The translations under genes and the position numbers were made by a program. The notes under the pieces were generated by a model. It searched no databases, had not been told where the DNA came from, and saw nothing but the letters and a program-made list of their open reading frames with translations. A stretch of DNA of 64,000 bases from an uncultured Alistipes sp. (GTDB lineage Bacteria > Bacteroidota > Bacteroidia > Bacteroidales > Rikenellaceae), in assembly GCA_948736885.1 (NCBI GenBank), contig CAPXWY010000003.1, positions 54,132 to 118,131 on the forward strand, in the 5' to 3' direction. Positions 1 through 8,602 of this stretch are shown piece after piece. The stretch's first letter is position 1. Every line of letters begins with the position of its first letter.

Positions 1-1133
1 ATGTAGACCCCCATCCGGCGCGCCTCGACGGCCTGCGAGAGGATGGCATAGGGCATGGCCAGGATGCCGGCCCACGCCACGCCGATGCCCGCCATCGGAA
101 TCATCAGCGCATATTTGTCGCTCAGGAAACAGAGCCCGACGAACCCGGCGGCGCCGCACAGCAGGCAGAGCGCATAGACGAACTTGTTGCCCCACTTGGC
201 CGCGATGCCCGCAATGAAGAGCGACGCGATGCAGGCAGGCACGGGATAGGTGCCGTTGAGCACGCCGACCCACGTTTGGGCCTCGCCCTCGGAGAGGAGC
301 ACGCCCCCGTCGGTCGCCACGCCGGTGATGGCAGGCTTGAGGTAGGTCCACATCAGAAACAGCGCGGCCCATGAAAAGAACTGCACGACGCCCAACTGCC
401 ACATGACCCGGGGCACATTGCGCATCAACTCCATGAACGAGGGCTTTTCAACCGTCTCCCCGACCGTCCCGTCGTTATAGCGGGCGAACTCCTCGGGCGG
501 ATACTCCTTGGTCTTGAACGCGGTGACAAGCACCGTCAGCAACAAGATAGCCCCACCTATATAATATGACCACGCGATATGCTGCGCGACCTGGCCGGGC
601 ACCACCTCGTCGGAGACGCCGCAACGTGTCAGAATGAGCGGCAGCACAGCCCCGACGATGGCCCCGAGGTTGATGAGGAACGTCTGGACCACATAGCCCT
701 TGGTCTTCTGCGAATCGTCGAGCATGTCGGCGACCAAGGCGCGGAACGGCTGCATGGTCACGTTGAACGACAAATCCATGAACAACAGGATGAACGCCCC
801 CATCGCGAGCGGCGCGAAAGCCAACAGCAACGGAGCGTTGGGCATCAAGGCCAGCGCCAGCGCCGAAACGACGGCCCCGCCCAGGATGAACGGGATGCGG
901 CGCCCCCAGCGGGTCCAGGTCCCGTCGGAGAACAACCCGACGATGGGCTGGATGACGAGCCCGGCCACGGGTGCCGCGAGCCAGAAATAACTCAGGTGCG
1001 AAAGGTCGGCGCCCAACGACTCGAAAATGGTCGACGTATTGGAATTCTGCAACGAATAACCGATCTGAACGCCGAGGAACCCGAAGCTCAGATTCCATAT
1101 CTGCCAAAAGGACAAGCGCGGTTTTTTCATCAT
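1..1133 (-). CDS. MFS transporter, sugar/SLC45-like (C-terminus cut by window edge)
   Basis: Reading leftwards from two adjacent ATG codons (1133 and 1130), an open frame runs 377 codons to the window edge with no stop, so the C-terminus is missing. The product opens MMKKPRLSFWQIWNLSFGFL and is a string of hydrophobic segments typical of a 12-helix major facilitator. The stretch DLSFNVTMQPFRALVADM and a nearby GRRIPFILGG loop resemble sucrose/maltose-type (SLC45/GPH-like) carriers found in Bacteroidetes. It is inferred to be an inner-membrane proton-coupled sugar symporter; the substrate cannot be read from the sequence. It is transcribed away from the LytS/LytTR pair. The true start may be either ATG. 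Confidence 0.8.
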   Translation of the reverse strand, partial: MMKKPRLSFWQIWNLSFGFLGVQIGYSLQNSNTSTIFESLGADLSHLSYFWLAAPVAGLVIQPIVGLFSDGTWTRWGRRIPFILGGAVVSALALALMPNAPLLLAFAPLAMGAFILLFMDLSFNVTMQPFRALVADMLDDSQKTKGYVVQTFLINLGAIVGAVLPLILTRCGVSDEVVPGQVAQHIAWSYYIGGAILLLTVLVTAFKTKEYPPEEFARYNDGTVGETVEKPSFMELMRNVPRVMWQLGVVQFFSWAALFLMWTYLKPAITGVATDGGVLLSEGEAQTWVGVLNGTYPVPACIASLFIAGIAAKWGNKFVYALCLLCGAAGFVGLCFLSDKYALMIPMAGIGVAWAGILAMPYAILSQAVEARRMGVY

Positions 1134-1365
1134 TGGTTCGTGTAGTTTTCGGTTTCGGTATATAAAACTATATAAAAATCCGCAAATCCCCCGCCGCCCC
1201 GCCGACGAACTGCACGATTTGCCCGACGAACGGCCGGTTCCGCAGGACGAATACAATGAATAATTATGAGAACAAGGAAGCAGATTCTTCGTCAAGGCTC
1301 CGCCTTTCCTCAGAATGACAGCAGAATGTCATGTTGAACGGAGCGAACCGACGAACGAAGCATGG

Positions 1366-1437
1366 GCAGAGACTGCTTGCAGGCTATGCCATGCAAGGAG
1401 GAGGAAAACAAGCGCAACGCAGTTAAACATCTATTCC
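1366..1437 (+). repeat. 72-bp dispersed repeat, copy 1
   Basis: Starts GCAGAGACTGCTTGCAGG and ends in TTAAACATCTATTCC. Near-identical copies lie at 32241-32311 (opposite strand) and 44938-45009. It contains a small internal hairpin, TTGCAGGC against GCC(A)TGCAA. Confidence 0.85.
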
Positions 1438-1533
1438 TAATTCCGCGAAAAGAAAGATTCTTCGCTGACGCTCAGAATGACAAGGCAACAAAAGGCAAGA
1501 TGACTAAAAAAACTTATCCATTTCACCGCCGGA

Positions 1534-1565
1534 TTTGGAATTTCCGCCGAAAAACACTAATTTTA
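1534..1565 (+). promoter_or_regulatory. Candidate promoter of the LytS/LytTR pair
   Basis: TTTG at 1534-1537, a 20-bp spacer, then TAATTTTA at 1558-1565, one base off the Bacteroidetes -7 consensus TAnnTTTG. A transcript would start near 1570, which favours the ATG at 1592 over the in-frame ATG at 1535. Confidence 0.5.
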
Positions 1566-1591
1566 GATTCGGATTCGTACAATCCCGGACC

Positions 1592-2965
1592 ATGAAGCGA
1601 CCTTCGATAACCATTCCTGCGGTCATCCACCTTTTTGCGGCGGCGCATGTCGCCGTGGCGGTGCTGAGCCGAATTTTCAATTACGTCGACGACGTACCGC
1701 TTACGGTGCTGACCCTCTCGATGATCCTTATCATCTCGGTGCGGCGCGGGCTGCGGGTCGAACTGGTGGCCACGCTGGCACTCATCTGCATCTTCGTCGC
1801 CTACCTGTTCGGCATCTACGGCGCCCGCTTCTTCGAGCAGCTGCTCGGATGCGGAATCGCAGCCCCGGCCATCACGACAGCCATAGTCACCGAGCTGATA
1901 GGCTGGCTGACCTACGCTTTCGCCCGCTCGCGCAATCCGCAGACCAGCCGCCGCATGCAGTGGTCGCCGTCCACGCGGCAAATCGTCGTCAGCGTCGCCG
2001 CCATCCTCCTGTTCCGCATCTTCTACACCAGCCTTTTCAGTTCGCCCTACTTCGAGCAGCAGGGCATCTATCCCGAATTCTACCGCCTGCTGGGCAACAC
2101 CCTCGCCCTGATGACGATGTTCTGCGGCAACATCATCTTCGTCAACCAGCGCGCGCGCCTCTTCCGCCGCCGCGGCCTGCGGCTCGCCGCTTCGGCCCTC
2201 TTCACGCTCGGGTTCGTCCTCCTGCTCACGGCCGCCGTCTACTTCGGCCTGCCGCAGGGCAACGGCGCCGCCCTGTCGGCCCGCCACTTCTTCCGGCTCT
2301 ATACCGTCGTGCTGCTCGTCGACATCGTCGTCTACGCCATGCTCCAGCTCGCGGTCTACGTCATCGAGAGCCACCGCGAACTCCGCTCGGAACGCGGCAA
2401 GAAACACCGCGCGCTGTTCCACTACGACCGGCTCAAACAGCAGATCAACCCCCACTTCCTGTTCAATTCGCTCAACATCCTCGATTACCTCGTTCAGGAA
2501 CACGAGACCGAGCGGGCCAGCGCGTTCATCCGCAAACTCGCCGCGACATACCGCTACATGCTCAAAAAAGCCGACGAACAGCTGGTACCCCTGGAGGAGG
2601 AACTCGAATTCGCCCGCCAATATATCGACCTCCTGCAAGAACGGTTCACCAAGGGATTCGAGGTCGAGGTCGACATCCCCCGGCCCCTGCTTCGGCGCTA
2701 TGTCGTACCCTGCTGCCTGCAACTGCTCATCGAAAACGCTATCAAACACAACGTCGTGAGCCCCGAACAGCCCCTGCACGTCCGCATCGCAGCCGCGGGC
2801 GACCGGCTCACCGTCAGCAACAACCTCCAGCTCCGCATGAACGCCCCCGCATCGACGGGCGTGGGCCTGCGCAACATCCGCCAGCAATACCTCGACACGG
2901 CGGGCGCACCTATCCTTGTGGAGCGAACCGACACCGAATTCCGCGTACAACTTCCTCTGCTATGA
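1592..2965 (+). CDS. Sensor histidine kinase, LytS/YehU (His_kinase) family
   Basis: 457 residues. The N-terminal half is hydrophobic with about six to eight membrane segments. It is followed by the dimerisation/phosphoacceptor block QQINPHFLFNSLN, with the phosphorylatable histidine at residue 288. A C-terminal HATPase region carries LIENAIKHN (N box) and a GVGLRNIRQQY glycine box. This is the LytS-type kinase layout, sensing at the inner membrane and paired with a LytTR regulator. The stop overlaps the next gene's start as ATGA, so the two are translationally coupled. I chose ATG 1592 because the candidate promoter lies just upstream and the longer form would add a non-membrane leader. The signal is unknown. 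Confidence 0.9.
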   Translation: MKRPSITIPAVIHLFAAAHVAVAVLSRIFNYVDDVPLTVLTLSMILIISVRRGLRVELVATLALICIFVAYLFGIYGARFFEQLLGCGIAAPAITTAIVTELIGWLTYAFARSRNPQTSRRMQWSPSTRQIVVSVAAILLFRIFYTSLFSSPYFEQQGIYPEFYRLLGNTLALMTMFCGNIIFVNQRARLFRRRGLRLAASALFTLGFVLLLTAAVYFGLPQGNGAALSARHFFRLYTVVLLVDIVVYAMLQLAVYVIESHRELRSERGKKHRALFHYDRLKQQINPHFLFNSLNILDYLVQEHETERASAFIRKLAATYRYMLKKADEQLVPLEEELEFARQYIDLLQERFTKGFEVEVDIPRPLLRRYVVPCCLQLLIENAIKHNVVSPEQPLHVRIAAAGDRLTVSNNLQLRMNAPASTGVGLRNIRQQYLDTAGAPILVERTDTEFRVQLPLL

Positions 2966-3735
2966 AAACGTACAACGTATTGATCGTCGAAGACGAAATC
3001 CCCGCCCAGACCAACCTCCGGCGCCTTATCGAAACCCATTTTCCGGACCTGCGCATCGCCGGCGTCCAAAGCTCGGTGGTGGGGACCGTCGAATGGTTGC
3101 AGGATTCCGCCAACCGTCCCGACATCATCTTCATGGATGTACAGCTATCCGACGGCATGTGCTTCGACATCTTCGCCCGGACCGAAGTGCGCGGCAAGGT
3201 GGTCATCACCACCGCCTACGACGACTACGCCATCCGCGCGTTCCGCGTCAACAGCGTCGACTACCTGCTCAAACCCATCGTCCCCGAAGATTTGCAGGCC
3301 GCCGTCGAACGCTGCCGCCGGGCCCTCGAAACGGAAAACCCGGCGCCCGATGCGGAACTGCTGCGAAGCGTCCTTGCGCAGGTGGGCCGCGAGTACAAAA
3401 AACGGTTCGTCGTACGCGTAGGCGACAAGATTACGGTTGTCGGCACCGAACAAATCGCCTACTTCTGCGCCGAGGAGAAATACACCTATTTGGTCACCTC
3501 CGACGGTCGGCGGCTGATTCTCGACACCTCGCTCGACGCCGTTTCGGAACAAGTCGACCCCCGGCAGTTCTTCCGTCTCTCGCGCAGCTGCACCGCTTCC
3601 ATCGGCTCCATCGCGGGCATTTCCAGACACCTGAGCAACAGGCTCAAGGTCGCCCTCGACCCCCGGCCCGACTTCGAGGTATTCGTGAGCCGTTCGCGCA
3701 CGGCCGACTTCATGAACTGGCTGGAAGACAAATAA
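2962..3735 (+). CDS. LytTR-family response regulator
   Basis: 257 residues. An N-terminal receiver domain has acidic residues in IVEDE, phosphoacceptor Asp59 in IIFMDVQL, the conserved TA in VVITTAYDDYAI and Lys in DYLLKP. From about residue 150 a LytTR DNA-binding domain follows, with RFVVRVGDKI, YFCAEEKYTYL and FFRLSRSC motifs. It starts inside the kinase stop codon (ATGA) and is its obvious partner. LytTR proteins bind pairs of short direct repeats; no target site was identified here. The next gene has its own strong promoter just after this stop, so the pair looks like a two-gene operon. Confidence 0.93.
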   Translation: MKTYNVLIVEDEIPAQTNLRRLIETHFPDLRIAGVQSSVVGTVEWLQDSANRPDIIFMDVQLSDGMCFDIFARTEVRGKVVITTAYDDYAIRAFRVNSVDYLLKPIVPEDLQAAVERCRRALETENPAPDAELLRSVLAQVGREYKKRFVVRVGDKITVVGTEQIAYFCAEEKYTYLVTSDGRRLILDTSLDAVSEQVDPRQFFRLSRSCTASIGSIAGISRHLSNRLKVALDPRPDFEVFVSRSRTADFMNWLEDK

Positions 3736-3737
3736 AA

Positions 3738-3769
3738 TTTGGCAGTCCGCGGGTGTTGTATTAACTTTG
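3738..3769 (+). promoter_or_regulatory. Bacteroidetes-type promoter of the M23-dxr-rseP-radA operon
   Basis: Perfect match to the known pattern: TTTG (3738-3741), 20-bp spacer, TAACTTTG (3762-3769). The expected transcript start is near 3775, giving a leader of about 50 nt before the ATG at 3827. Confidence 0.75.
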
Positions 3770-3826
3770 CAGGGAAACAACCCCGGGGGTCCGGACGTCC
3801 CGCATCCCGGCAAACAACGCTAAACG

Positions 3827-4696
3827 ATGAAATTTTTCCAGACCATACGCGACCGCTGGCGCGACTTCTTCCGCAAACGCCGCTTCACCATGCTCAACGC
3901 CACGGACAATTCCGAGGAGTGGCACATACATCTTTCGCCCGCAAGCGTGCTGGCGGGTTTCGTGTCGTTCGTCCTGCTGCTGTTCATCCTCCTGCTCTCG
4001 CTCATCGCCTACACCCCGGTGCTGGAATTCCTGCCGGGCTACCGCACGCAGGCGGGGCGTTCGCGCGAGAACATCATCCAGAACATCATCCGCATTGATT
4101 CGATGGAACGGGTGCTGACCGACATGATGACCTACAACGAGAACATCTCGATGATCCTCGACGGCAAGATGCCTGTGGTCCGCACCTTCATCTCGTCCGA
4201 CAGCCTGCGCACCTCCAAGATACTGGTCAAGCCGTCGGCCGCCGATTCGGCCCTGCGCATCCAGATGGAGGGCGACGGACCCTATTCGCTGGCCGGGGGC
4301 GGGGGCATCACCCCGCAGTCGCCGCGCCGCGCCATCGAACTGGTGACCCCCATCGACGGTATCGTCACCGACCACTACGACATCAAGGAAGGGCGTTTCG
4401 GGGTCAAGGTAGCCGCCGCGGCAGGTGACCCAGTGACGGCCATCGACGAAGGTACGGTGGTCATCAGCCGCTGGACCCCCGAGACGGGCCACATCATCGA
4501 AATCCAGCATACCAACAGCCTGCTTTCCATCTACCGCCACCTCTCGCAGTCGCTCGTCACCAAGGGACAGCGCATCCGTTCGGGCGAGGTCATCGGCTAC
4601 AATTCCGAGGTGGTCAACGGCGAAGTGGAACTCTTCGAGTTCGAGCTCTGGAACAACGGCAAGCCCGTCGACCCCGAAGGCTACATCCTCTTCTGA
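3827..4696 (+). CDS. Membrane-anchored M23/LytM-domain protein with degenerate metal site
   Basis: 289 residues: a basic cytoplasmic N-terminus, one membrane span at about residues 45-68, a periplasmic linker, and a C-terminal M23 (LytM) beta-sheet domain from about residue 165. The fold is recognisable from AIDEGTVVISRWTPETG, IYRHLSQ and NNGKPVDPEGYI. The canonical zinc ligands are absent. The HxxxD pair reads R190-F-G-V-K194, and the second HxH of the LHFE motif reads FEFE. Only the HLS histidine survives. Known inactive LytM proteins (EnvC, NlpD) act as amidase activators, so a scaffolding or activator role in cell-wall remodelling is inferred. The stop overlaps the dxr start by one base. 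Confidence 0.85.
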   Translation: MKFFQTIRDRWRDFFRKRRFTMLNATDNSEEWHIHLSPASVLAGFVSFVLLLFILLLSLIAYTPVLEFLPGYRTQAGRSRENIIQNIIRIDSMERVLTDMMTYNENISMILDGKMPVVRTFISSDSLRTSKILVKPSAADSALRIQMEGDGPYSLAGGGGITPQSPRRAIELVTPIDGIVTDHYDIKEGRFGVKVAAAAGDPVTAIDEGTVVISRWTPETGHIIEIQHTNSLLSIYRHLSQSLVTKGQRIRSGEVIGYNSEVVNGEVELFEFELWNNGKPVDPEGYILF

Positions 4697-5850
4697 TGAC
4701 ACGCCAGCGGGTAGCCATCCTCGGGTCCACCGGGTCCATCGGCGAGCAGACGCTCGACATCGTACGCGAGAACCCCGATTCGTTCGAGGTCCGCATTCTC
4801 ACGGCCCACCGTAACTGGCAACGGCTTGCGGCACAGGCCCGCGAGTTCGACGCCGACACCGTCGTCATTGCCGACAGCACATGCTGCGAACCCCTCCGCA
4901 CGGCTTTGGCCGATACCGACACCAAGGTCTACGCCGGAGAAGAGGCCGTGGCGCAGGTGGCCGCCGGGGGTGACACGGACGTTGTGGTCAATGCGCTGGT
5001 CGGCTATGCCGGGCTCGCGCCCACCGTCGCAACCTTGCGCGCCGGCAAGAAACTCGCCCTGGCCAACAAGGAATCGTTGGTCGTCGGCGGCGAAGTCGTC
5101 ATGCGCCTGGCCCAGGAGCACCGGGCGCCGATTCTGCCCATTGATTCGGAACACTCGGCCATCTTCCAATGTCTTGCGGGCGAGCAGTCGCCCGTGCGGC
5201 GGCTTATCATCACGTGCAGCGGCGGATCCCTGCGCGACTTCACGCGCGAACAACTCGAAACCGTCACCGTCCGGCAGGCCCTGCGGCACCCCCAATGGCA
5301 GATGGGCGCCAAGATTACCATAGATTCGTCCACGCTGGTCAACAAAGGGTTCGAGGTCATCGAAGCCCACTGGCTGTTCGGCACCCCGGCCGACAAAATA
5401 GCGGTCCTGCTCCACCCGCAGTCCATCGTCCATTCGATGGTCGAATTCGAGGACGGGGCCATCAAGGCGCAACTGGGTACGCCCGACATGCGGATGCCTA
5501 TCAGTCACGCCCTGCTCTATCCGCGCCGCGCCGTACGTCCCGAGGAACATTTCGATTTCCTCGCCCACCCGCAGCTCACGTTCGCCGAAGTCGACCGGAC
5601 CAAATATCCCGCGCTCGACATCGCCTACGACTGTCTGCGCCGCGGCGGCACGGCGGCATGCACGATGAACGGCTCCAACGAAGTGGCCGTGGCGGCGTTC
5701 CTCGGGGAGCGGTGCCGCTGGACCGACATCGTCCGGGCCATCGAATACGCCCTCACGCGTGCCGCATTCTCTGCGGCACCGACTTTGGACGACTACGCCG
5801 CGGCCAACGCCGAATCGCGGCGGCTGGCGGCCGAATATCTCCATCTGTAA
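4696..5850 (+). CDS. dxr: 1-deoxy-D-xylulose-5-phosphate reductoisomerase
   Basis: 384 residues, the usual length. It converts DXP to MEP with NADPH in the non-mevalonate isoprenoid pathway. Visible hallmarks are the N-terminal nucleotide-binding ILGSTGSIGEQTLDIV, ANKESLVVGG, the metal-binding IDSEHSAIFQ, and the flexible-loop region around HPQWQMGAKITIDSSTLVNKG. TNGSNEVAV-type chemistry appears as MNGSNEVAVAAFL near the C-terminus. It starts inside the stop of the M23 gene (TGATG) and is followed 12 bp later by rseP, a dxr-rseP linkage common in bacteria. It shares the promoter at 3738. Confidence 0.97.
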   Translation: MTRQRVAILGSTGSIGEQTLDIVRENPDSFEVRILTAHRNWQRLAAQAREFDADTVVIADSTCCEPLRTALADTDTKVYAGEEAVAQVAAGGDTDVVVNALVGYAGLAPTVATLRAGKKLALANKESLVVGGEVVMRLAQEHRAPILPIDSEHSAIFQCLAGEQSPVRRLIITCSGGSLRDFTREQLETVTVRQALRHPQWQMGAKITIDSSTLVNKGFEVIEAHWLFGTPADKIAVLLHPQSIVHSMVEFEDGAIKAQLGTPDMRMPISHALLYPRRAVRPEEHFDFLAHPQLTFAEVDRTKYPALDIAYDCLRRGGTAACTMNGSNEVAVAAFLGERCRWTDIVRAIEYALTRAAFSAAPTLDDYAAANAESRRLAAEYLHL

Positions 5851-5862
5851 GCAAGCGCAACC

Positions 5863-7197
5863 ATGGAACTCACCATCAAAATCATCCAGTTTTTCCTCTG
5901 CTTCACCATCTTGGTGGGCATTCACGAACTCGGCCATTTCTTCATGGCCCGCCTTTTCCGCATCCGGGTCGACAAGTTCTACATCTTCTTCGACTTCGAC
6001 CCGTGGTTCTCGCTCTTCAAGTTCCGCCGCGGCCACACCGAATACGGCTTAGGCTGGCTGCCGCTGGGCGGCTACGTCAAAATCGCCGGCATGATCGACG
6101 AATCCATGGACAAGGAACAGCTGCGGCAGCCCGTGCAGCCGTGGGAGTTCCGCACCAAACCCGCCTGGCAACGGTTTCTGGTCATGATTGCCGGGGTCGT
6201 GATGAACATCGTCCTGGCCATCGCCATCTACTGCGGCATCTGCTATGCGTGGGGCGACACCTACTTCTCCAACGCCGACGCCCGCTGGGGCTACGCGTTC
6301 AACGAAACGGGGCTCCGGCTCGGATTCGAGAACGGCGACCGCTTCGTTTCGGTCGACGGACAATCCGTCGACGACCCGATGGAGGTGCTCAACGCGCTGC
6401 TCATTACCGAGAACGACCGCACGGTCGTCGTCGAACGCGGCGGCGAGCAGGTGGCCCTTACCCTGCCCTTGAACGAGCTCATCGCCATGCGGCAGGAACG
6501 GAGCTACGAGAATCTGTTCGCCCTGTGGCAGCCCTTCATTATCGACAGCGTCGTTGCACCCGGAGCGGCCGCGCTGCGCCGGGGCGACGAAATCGTGGCC
6601 ATCCGCACCCCCGACGGCCAAAACTACGGACAGCTGCAATTCCGCGACAGCCGGGCCCTGCTCAAGCTCCATGCGGGCGACACCCTGCGCTTCACCCTCC
6701 TGCGCGACGGCGCCCCCGTCGAGCTGGACCTCCCCGTCTCGGACGAGGGCACGCTCGGCGTGCTGACGCTCAACCCCTACACCCCGCGCACGCGGCACTA
6801 CACCTTTTGGCAGTCCATCCCCGCAGGTTTCCGCAAGGCGGGCCGGACCATCGCCTCCTACTGGCAGCAGCTCAAGCTCATCGCCCAGCCCAAAACCGAA
6901 CTCTACAAGGAGGTCGGCGGCTTCCTCTCCATCGGCAGCATCTTCCCCGGCAGCTGGAACTGGCAGGATTTCTGGGCCAAGACGGCCTTTCTCTCCATCA
7001 TCCTGGCCGTCATGAACATCCTCCCCATTCCCGGGCTCGACGGCGGGCATGCGATTTTCACCTTCTGGGAAATGATTACGGGCCGCAAGGTGAGCGACAA
7101 GGTGCTTGAAGTAGCGCAATACATCGGATTGCTGCTGATTCTGGCCCTGCTGCTCTACGCCAACGGCAACGACATCTATCGGTTCTTCATCAAATAG
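5863..7197 (+). CDS. rseP: RIP zinc metalloprotease RseP (site-2 protease)
   Basis: 444 residues. It opens with a membrane helix carrying the HELGH zinc site (residues 21-25). Membrane-reentrant and second-helix segments follow, then two PDZ-like regions at about 120-210 and 215-300. The second catalytic motif, NILPIPGLDGGH, lies in the C-terminal membrane region. Members cut anti-sigma factors and remnant signal peptides inside the inner membrane. It sits 12 bp after dxr and 2 bp before radA in one operon. Confidence 0.96.
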   Translation: MELTIKIIQFFLCFTILVGIHELGHFFMARLFRIRVDKFYIFFDFDPWFSLFKFRRGHTEYGLGWLPLGGYVKIAGMIDESMDKEQLRQPVQPWEFRTKPAWQRFLVMIAGVVMNIVLAIAIYCGICYAWGDTYFSNADARWGYAFNETGLRLGFENGDRFVSVDGQSVDDPMEVLNALLITENDRTVVVERGGEQVALTLPLNELIAMRQERSYENLFALWQPFIIDSVVAPGAAALRRGDEIVAIRTPDGQNYGQLQFRDSRALLKLHAGDTLRFTLLRDGAPVELDLPVSDEGTLGVLTLNPYTPRTRHYTFWQSIPAGFRKAGRTIASYWQQLKLIAQPKTELYKEVGGFLSIGSIFPGSWNWQDFWAKTAFLSIILAVMNILPIPGLDGGHAIFTFWEMITGRKVSDKVLEVAQYIGLLLILALLLYANGNDIYRFFIK

Positions 7198-7199
7198 CG

Positions 7200-8567
7200 A
7201 TGGCCAAAGTCAAGAAAGCCTATTTCTGCAAGAACTGCGGGCACGAAGCACCCAAGTGGCTGGGCAAATGCCCCGCATGCGGCGAATGGAACACTTTCGC
7301 GGAGGAGATCATCGCCCGCGAAAGCGGCCCGGCGGCCGCATCGGCGGCAGGTCCGCTTCCCACCGCCAAGCCGCAGCGCGTCAGCGAAATCCGCCAGAAC
7401 GACCTGCGGCGCATCGACCTCGGCAACCCCGAAATCAACCGCGTCCTGGGCGGCGGGCTCGTACCGGGTTCGCTGGTCCTCTTAGGCGGCGAGCCGGGCA
7501 TCGGCAAATCGACCCTTTCGCTTCAGATTGCGCTGGCGCCCAACGGGTTGAAGACCCTCTATGTCTCGGGCGAAGAATCGGCCGAACAAATCAAGATGCG
7601 CGCTTCGCGGCTGGGCATCCACAACGAGGAGTGTCTGATTTACGCCGAAACGCTGCTCGAGAACATCGTGGCCCAAATCGCCGAACAGAAACCCGACGTC
7701 GTGGTCGTCGACTCCATCCAGACCATCTATACCGACCTGCTCGACTCGTCGGCGGGCAGCGTGTCGCAAATCCGCGAGTGCGCCGCCACGCTGCTCAAAT
7801 ACGCCAAGTCGACCGCCACGTCCATCTTCATCATCGGCCACATCACCAAGGACGGCGCCATTGCCGGACCCAAGATACTGGAACACATAGTCGACGTCGT
7901 ACTCCAGTTCGAGGGCGACAGCAACAACGTCTACCGCATCCTGCGCGGCATCAAGAACCGTTTCGGCGCCACCTACGAAATCGGTGTCTTCGAGATGCTC
8001 GACAGCGGACTGCGCGGGGTCGACAACCCGTCCGAAATCCTGCTGACCCATTACGAAGAAGCTCTGAGCGGCATTGCCGTGGGGGCTTCGGCCGACGGTG
8101 TGCGGCCTTATCTTATAGAAGTGCAGGCGCTGGTCAGCGGTGCCGCCTACGGCACACCCCAGCGCACCGCCACCGGGTTCGACGCCCGGCGCATGAGCAT
8201 GCTGCTGGCTGTCGTCGAAAAACGCATCGGGCTCAAAATGTTCCAGAAGGACGTCTTTCTCAACTTCGCGGGCGGGTTCAAGGTCGCCGACCCGGGGCTC
8301 GACCTGGCCGTCGTCGCGGCGGTCGTCTCCTCCTATTACGACCGGCCCGTCGGCCCGGGCATCTGCTGTGCCGGCGAAATCGGCCTTTCGGGCGAAGTAC
8401 GCCCCGCTCCCCGCACCGAACAGCGCATCGGCGAAGCGGCCCGGCTGGGCTTCAGGCGCATCATCGTCTCGGGCTACCTGGCCCCGGGAATCAAACGGCC
8501 CAAAGGCATCGAGGTCGTTCCCATCAGCCACATCGGCGAACTGCCGCGGGCGCTCTTTATGGAATAG
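7200..8567 (+). CDS. radA: DNA repair protein RadA
   Basis: 455 residues. An N-terminal zinc finger (CKNCGHEAPKWLGKCPACGEW) precedes a RecA-type ATPase with Walker A GGEPGIGKST near residue 100. The RadA-specific KNRFGATYEIG motif is present, and a C-terminal Lon-like domain ends at EVVPISHIGELPRAL. RadA drives branch migration and processing of recombination intermediates. The ATG follows the rseP stop by two bases. A hairpin (8571-8599) follows the stop and may end or thin out the transcript before the next gene. Confidence 0.97.
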   Translation: MAKVKKAYFCKNCGHEAPKWLGKCPACGEWNTFAEEIIARESGPAAASAAGPLPTAKPQRVSEIRQNDLRRIDLGNPEINRVLGGGLVPGSLVLLGGEPGIGKSTLSLQIALAPNGLKTLYVSGEESAEQIKMRASRLGIHNEECLIYAETLLENIVAQIAEQKPDVVVVDSIQTIYTDLLDSSAGSVSQIRECAATLLKYAKSTATSIFIIGHITKDGAIAGPKILEHIVDVVLQFEGDSNNVYRILRGIKNRFGATYEIGVFEMLDSGLRGVDNPSEILLTHYEEALSGIAVGASADGVRPYLIEVQALVSGAAYGTPQRTATGFDARRMSMLLAVVEKRIGLKMFQKDVFLNFAGGFKVADPGLDLAVVAAVVSSYYDRPVGPGICCAGEIGLSGEVRPAPRTEQRIGEAARLGFRRIIVSGYLAPGIKRPKGIEVVPISHIGELPRALFME

Positions 8568-8570
8568 ATT

Positions 8571-8599
8571 TTGCTCCTGCTCCCCCTAAAAAGGAGCAA
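8571..8599 (+). promoter_or_regulatory. Hairpin after radA that buries an AGGAG in front of the next gene
   Basis: TTGCTCCT (8571-8578) pairs perfectly with AGGAGCAA (8592-8599). The right arm holds an AAGGAG sequence a few bases ahead of the ATG at 8603. It could be a weak terminator of radA or a structure controlling translation of the epimerase gene. No run of T follows. Confidence 0.4.
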
Positions 8600-8602
8600 G
8601 CG

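Larger units (their letters stand above)
1134..1591. repeat. Intergenic region packed with dispersed repeats
   Basis: No gene is seen between the divergent MFS and lytS-type genes. The gap holds two copies of the ATTCTTCG...CTCAGAATGACA motif (1281-1320 and 1455-1482), one copy of the 72-bp element (1366-1437), and the lytS promoter near its right end. Confidence 0.8.

Noticed and set aside
1535..1591. Upstream ATG of the LytS-type kinase
   Set aside because: It would begin inside the candidate promoter and adds a polar leader before the first membrane helix.
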